This document shows positions 62,076-64,000 of a DNA stretch of 64,000 bases, piece by piece. Numbering within the stretch: position 1 is the first letter of the stretch; each line of letters starts with the position of its first letter. The stretch lies in assembly GCF_014529535.1 (NCBI RefSeq), contig NC_050738.1, forward strand, positions 8,589,410 to 8,653,409, written 5' to 3'. The translations under genes and the position numbers were made by a program. The DNA comes from Bradysia coprophila. Taxonomy: Eukaryota; Arthropoda; Insecta; Diptera; Sciaridae. The notes under the pieces were generated by a model. That model saw nothing but the letters and a program-made list of their open reading frames with translations, had not been told where the DNA came from and made no database searches.

Positions 62076-62774
62076 ATGTCACAAAATTTTGATAAAGTTA
62101 CCCACTGCCTATTCGATATGGACGGGCTATTGCTTAATACAGAACACTTGTACACAAAACTCATACAGCAAACGATTGAAGAATTCGGCTCGACGGGGCG
62201 TTATACCTCTGAGATGAAAGTGTCTATGATGGGTTGCCAGAGTATGGAGCTCTCCAGACGCATCATTGAAATATTTCAACTGAATGTAACTCCTGAAGAA
62301 TATCATGAAAAACACAATCAATTGGGCGAGAAAATCATGCCTACGGCTGAATTACTACCAGGGGTCGAACGCTTATTGCGTCATCTGCACAAACATGATA
62401 TTCCAATTGCATTGGCGACTAGCTCCAGCAAGGAGTTGTATGATATGAAAACGGAAAAACACGGCGAAGTATTCGATCTATTCAATCACAAAGTGTACGG
62501 TTCTAGTGATGCGGAAGTGGTAAATGGTAAACCGTCACCCGATATATTCATCGTTGCGGCTAGCCGTTTTCCTGACCAACCAGATCCGAAACAATGTTTG
62601 GTATTTGAAGATGCACCGAATGGTGTGAAGGCAGCAATAGCTGCTAATTGTCAGTGTGTTATGGTGCCGGAAGACTACGTTACGGCCGATTTACGCAAGG
62701 AAGCAACATTGGTGCTGGATTCGTTGGAAGAGTTTCGGCCAGAATTGTTTGGACTACCACCGTTCGACGATTGA
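62076..62774 (+). CDS. Gs1l: GS1-like HAD phosphatase (pseudouridine-5'-phosphatase type)
   Basis: Single-exon, 232-aa HAD-superfamily hydrolase of the GS1/PUDP (HDHD1) group, whose characterised members dephosphorylate pseudouridine 5'-phosphate or other small phosphoesters. Motif I FDMDGLLLNTE has the nucleophile Asp14 and acid/base Asp16. The alpha-helical cap follows (residues about 25-85). Motif II is LATSSS, the motif III Lys is in VNGKPSPD, and motif IV is VFEDAPNGVKAA. The start is the ATG at 62076; the frame stays open upstream to 62004 but only with a GTG, so no N-terminal extension is claimed. AATAAA at 62964-62969 lies about 190 nt after the stop. Confidence 0.94.
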   Translation: MSQNFDKVTHCLFDMDGLLLNTEHLYTKLIQQTIEEFGSTGRYTSEMKVSMMGCQSMELSRRIIEIFQLNVTPEEYHEKHNQLGEKIMPTAELLPGVERLLRHLHKHDIPIALATSSSKELYDMKTEKHGEVFDLFNHKVYGSSDAEVVNGKPSPDIFIVAASRFPDQPDPKQCLVFEDAPNGVKAAIAANCQCVMVPEDYVTADLRKEATLVLDSLEEFRPELFGLPPFDD

Positions 62775-64000
62775 AGGAGGATACTAAATGAGAGATTCAA
62801 GTACAAAAATAATATCCGGAAGCATAGCTCAACAGGTGTTACGTTGGAAGACATGTTACTATGCCGTAAATATCATTTTATTTTTCTAACTATATCCTCC
62901 AGGCCAAGCTTAAGTCACTAGATATTGATTATTGTTTGTTGATATTCTAGAAATAGTTGTTAGAATAAACGAACCATTTAGGAAAAAAATGTTGAATAAA
63001 AATCTTTTTGTTAGTGATATTTTACGGATCTTCTTTTCTCACTAATGTAAGGAGTCTCTGTCGACGGGTACGATTTCACCAAAACCTCGACCAAAACAGA
63101 AAAAATTCGAGACGTTTCCAAAGAAAATACCACTTAGACCTCACCAGAGATTCGAAGTTTCGATGTAGACAGTCGACACTGTTTGGTTTCATATGGGCAT
63201 CGTAGCCCGTAACCTTCTTAGGAATTGGAAACTAGAAGTAAAGCTACTTCTCGAATAATTATACCGGCAGCCATAGCACTCTACATATGCACTACTTTAT
63301 GAAAAAGAGGTGATCCGTACTAATAGTGTCAGCAATATAGATAATTGTCAATAAAAGTCATATATCTTGGAACAACACTGCTACATTGAACGTTTAAATC
63401 TCTCCAGTTATAAAGATAAGTATAGAGATATCCCATTAAAATTTCTTACACAATTGTAAGACAGCCTTGAACGAAGTCGAATTTAATATATGACTATTTG
63501 AACAGCTAGATTTATAGAGTTACGGATTCCATAAATAGGATGCCTGAAACACACCCAACAAGAACAAATTACTTCACTGTTTACAACAACGCTATAGTAT
63601 CATTTTTACCTGCCTGGGTCTCAGGTGAATCACATAAAAAATTTTAATTCGTTTTTTAACCTGTTACAGACGGCTGTCATCTGTTATCGACAACGACAGT
63701 AATAATAAACGACAAGCTCTGACTAAAGTGGTCTTATATAGCAAAAAGAATGTTCAAAACAAATGATGTAAAAGATTTCTGAAATCAATCTATGAAAATT
63801 TTTGATCAAATGAAGTAATAGATCAGATACTAAAACTGTTATTATGCTTTCCGTTTGTGACAGGGTAAAACAATTTCAACTTTAATTTACTCAAAACGAA
63901 ACCGGAAATGGGAGAATGGAGTTTAGGGTAAAATCAATTACAATTTAGTAGTTTTCTTCATCAATATAGTCTGCTGTCACTGAATTCTTTTTTCATGAAC
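62775..64000. other. 3' flank of HAD phosphatase to window end
   Basis: Apart from the phosphatase 3' UTR and the MITE at 63657-63869, there is no recognisable feature. The small frame 63008-63205 is not supported. Confidence 0.5.
63657..63869. mobile_element. MITE, family 2, full-length copy
   Basis: About 213 bp. The left end is TAACCTGTTACAGACGGCTG; the right end is TCCGTTTGTGACAGGGTA. Interior blocks GTCTTATATAGCAAAAAG, AAAGATTTCTGAAATCAATC and TGAAGTAATAGATCAGAT match the copy at 27722-27929 in reverse orientation. Confidence 0.85.

Noticed and set aside
1..64000. CRISPR arrays, operons, bacterial promoters or ribosome binding sites
   Set aside because: Spliced eukaryotic genes throughout, and no regularly spaced direct repeats of CRISPR type were seen.

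Overview
The window looks like nuclear DNA from an insect, most likely a dipteran. The genes are split by canonical GT-AG introns, many only 56-90 nt long, inside AT-rich sequence. Their closest family matches by eye are insect-type bestrophin, parcas/SH3BP5, METTL16, eIF3b, guanylate kinase and a GS1-like HAD phosphatase. A lower fly such as a fungus gnat would fit, but that is inference. Exon models below were built by hand from splice sites and codon phase, and each chain of exons closes in frame.

Layout. 0.75-5.7 kb (-): membrane dipeptidase A, whose 3.1 kb intron holds a 1.4 kb non-autonomous hAT-type element. 8.15-10.3 kb (-): a tandem paralogue, dipeptidase B. 11.8-13.35 kb (-): METTL16-type RNA m6A methyltransferase. 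17.8-27.2 kb (+): a bestrophin chloride channel in nine coding exons, with a 5 kb first intron. 27.2-31.4 kb: a repeat island with a decayed non-LTR retrotransposon fragment and a 1.66 kb hAT-type element that has a perfect 8-bp target duplication. 31.4-34.2 kb (-): a LisH/coiled-coil protein resembling the centriolar protein OFD1. 34.7-37.2 kb (+): eIF3b, divergent from the OFD1-like gene across 561 bp. 41.6-49.5 kb (-): parcas/SH3BP5, a Rab11 exchange-factor family member. 53.6-54.4 kb (+): guanylate kinase. 57.9-61.5 kb (-): a secreted HYR/sushi-domain protein, incomplete at its 5' end. 62.1-62.8 kb (+): a single-exon GS1/pseudouridine-5'-phosphatase-like HAD hydrolase.

There is no operon logic. 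The genes are unrelated housekeeping, membrane and secreted functions. Two local relationships stand out: the tandem dipeptidase duplication and the head-to-head OFD1-like/eIF3b pair.

The other striking content is a dense population of small inverted-repeat (MITE/foldback) elements, several nested in each other. These include a run of adjacent palindromes at 60.28-61.03 kb that encloses a tRNA-like segment with Pol III-like boxes, and a dispersed family ending in TAACCTGTYACAGACGGC with at least four copies. I found no CRISPR array, no intact transposase and no convincing functional tRNA or rRNA gene.
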